The notes under the pieces: model-generated
Databases searched by the model: none
Seen by the model: the letters and a program-made list of their open reading frames with translations, nothing else
Told to the model about the DNA's origin: nothing
Program-made: the position numbers and the translations under genes
In this document: positions 41,915-42,539 of the stretch, one piece after another
Numbering within the stretch: position 1 is the first letter of the stretch
How the letters are laid out: each line of letters starts with the position of its first letter
Source of the DNA: Eubacterium sp. CAG:251
GTDB taxonomy: Bacteria > Bacillota > Clostridia > Oscillospirales > Acutalibacteraceae
Direction of reading: 5' to 3'
NCBI GenBank assembly: GCA_000436835.1
Contig: FR889131.1
Location: forward strand, 1-42,539
Length of the DNA stretch: 42,539 nt

Positions 41915-42426
41915 TGGATATTAAGATTATTAAAAGCAACAGGAAAACGCTTTCGCTTTCTGTAGATGATGATATGTGTGCAGTTGTTAAAGCTCCTTAT
42001 TTTGTCACAAATAGGGAAATTGATGCTTTTGTTTCAAAAAATGAAGCATGGCTTGAAAATGCAATTGAACGCAAGAAGAAAAAGTTTGAAAAATATGATA
42101 TAAGCGATGATGAAAAAAATAGACTTATTAATCTTGCAAAGGAATACTTGCCAGGAAGAGTTGATTATTATTCAAGGCTTATGAATGTTAAGCCGACAGG
42201 TATTAAAATTACTTCCGCCAAAAAACGTTTTGGGTCTTGCAGCGGTAAAAATTCAATTTGTTTTTCATATTATTTGATGCTATATCCCAAAGAAGCAGTT
42301 GATTACGTAGTTGTTCACGAACTTGCACATATCAGGCATCATAATCACAGTAAGGATTTTTATAGTTTTGTCAGTGAATTTATGCCTGATTATAAAGAGC
42401 GTGAAAAACTTTTGAAAACTGATTAA
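41914..42426 (+). CDS. YgjP/DUF45-family zinc metallopeptidase
   Basis: The 170-residue cytoplasmic protein has the DUF45 pattern: SVDDDMCAVVKAPYFV near the start, AKKRFGSCSGKNSICFSYYLMLYP (about 103-126; shown as the W/FGSC block), and the zinc site HELAH at 135-139 with a further His in HHNHSKDF near 145. It belongs to the WLM/SprT-like group; members trim or degrade proteins but the substrate is unknown. It is slightly shorter than E. coli YgjP-type proteins with a longer N terminus. TAATG overlap with tex implies coupled translation. Confidence 0.87.
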   Translation: MDIKIIKSNRKTLSLSVDDDMCAVVKAPYFVTNREIDAFVSKNEAWLENAIERKKKKFEKYDISDDEKNRLINLAKEYLPGRVDYYSRLMNVKPTGIKITSAKKRFGSCSGKNSICFSYYLMLYPKEAVDYVVVHELAHIRHHNHSKDFYSFVSEFMPDYKEREKLLKTD

Positions 42427-42454
42427 ATAATTTCAAATTTTGGCAAAATAAGTA

Positions 42455-42483
42455 TTGACATACGTATAACGTTCTGTTATAAT
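42455..42483 (+). promoter_or_regulatory. Consensus promoter of the tRNA-Leu gene
   Basis: TTGACA (42455-42460), 17-base spacer, TATAAT (42478-42483): a perfect sigma-A consensus, typical of stable-RNA genes, 13 bases before the mature tRNA 5' end. Confidence 0.92.
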
Positions 42484-42495
42484 GTCAACTGTTGA

Positions 42496-42539
42496 GCGAG
42501 AGTGGCGGAATCGGCAGACGCGCACGTTTGAGGGGCGTG
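42496..42539 (+). tRNA. tRNA-Leu (anticodon GAG), 5' half, cut by the window end
   Basis: Acceptor strand GCGAGAG (42496-42502), T8-G9, D arm GCG...CGC with GGCAGA, anticodon stem CACGT (42523-42527)/GCGTG (42535-42539) and loop TTGAGGG with anticodon GAG at 42530-42532, which reads CUC/CUU leucine codons. The long variable arm, T arm and 3' acceptor strand lie beyond the window. Confidence 0.93.

Noticed and set aside
1..42539. CRISPR array, prophage or complete insertion sequence
   Set aside because: No regularly spaced repeats, integrase, phage structural genes or transposase frame were found in the window.

Overview
The window is AT-rich chromosomal DNA from a low-GC Gram-positive bacterium of the class Clostridia. 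The gene set and the mix of ATG, TTG and GTG starts behind clear AGGAGG-type ribosome sites point to a gut Oscillospiraceae/Ruminococcaceae-type anaerobe; this placement is inferred from gene content, not from a marker match. There is no prophage, CRISPR array or intact insertion sequence. Most of it is dense housekeeping and accessory chromosome.

Layout. (1) 1-643: the end of a sugar-type MFS transporter with an in-frame stop at its left edge, then a gap holding a possible structured RNA and a terminator. (2) 644-2589: a membrane-anchored metallophosphoesterase (-) divergent from dgt. (3) 2616-11385: a long same-strand run, dgt-dnaG-rpoD-DUF896-tmk-DUF2156-GNAT-DJ-1-5-formyl-THF cyclo-ligase-mltG-trhP, with many 1-10 nt overlaps; this is the replication/transcription core plus nucleotide, folate and cell-wall functions. 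(4) 11428-14530: a small class B PBP, a WYL regulator and a secreted LRR protein with a likely frameshifted tail. (5) 14706-16016: a Gfo/Idh/MocA oxidoreductase (-). (6) 16168-22499: a heterodimeric ABC exporter followed without a visible terminator by TrkA-TrkH potassium uptake. (7) 22575-24095: a GPH-type sugar symporter (-). (8) 24313-29014: two unrecognised membrane proteins, an old-yellow-enzyme/FAD fusion and an overlapping FRG-domain gene. (9) 29172-34812: a second potassium system (KtrB-KtrA), a CNNM/CorC-type Mg transporter with an attenuator-like leader, an ArsB/NhaD-SLC13 permease and a cytidylate-kinase-like protein. (10) 34952-42426: an AraC regulator, a cell-wall pair (polysaccharide deacetylase, GH25 lysozyme), a split ThrE-type exporter, a nitroreductase, Tex and a YgjP-type metallopeptidase. 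(11) 42496-end: the 5' half of tRNA-Leu(GAG) behind a consensus promoter.

How it fits together. Two themes stand out: cell-envelope maintenance (MltG, PBP, deacetylase, lysozyme) and ion homeostasis (TrkAH, KtrAB, CNNM, SLC13). The most interesting candidate is the leader of the CNNM gene. It has its own promoter, a strong ribosome site and a 36-codon ORF starting M-D-P-L-P-R, which resembles the PLPR stretch of the enterobacterial MgtL Mg-sensing leader peptide. The ORF overlaps two terminator-like hairpins with an alternative pairing. This could be a translation-coupled Mg attenuator in a Gram-positive; the interpretation is an inference, while the elements themselves are visible in the sequence.
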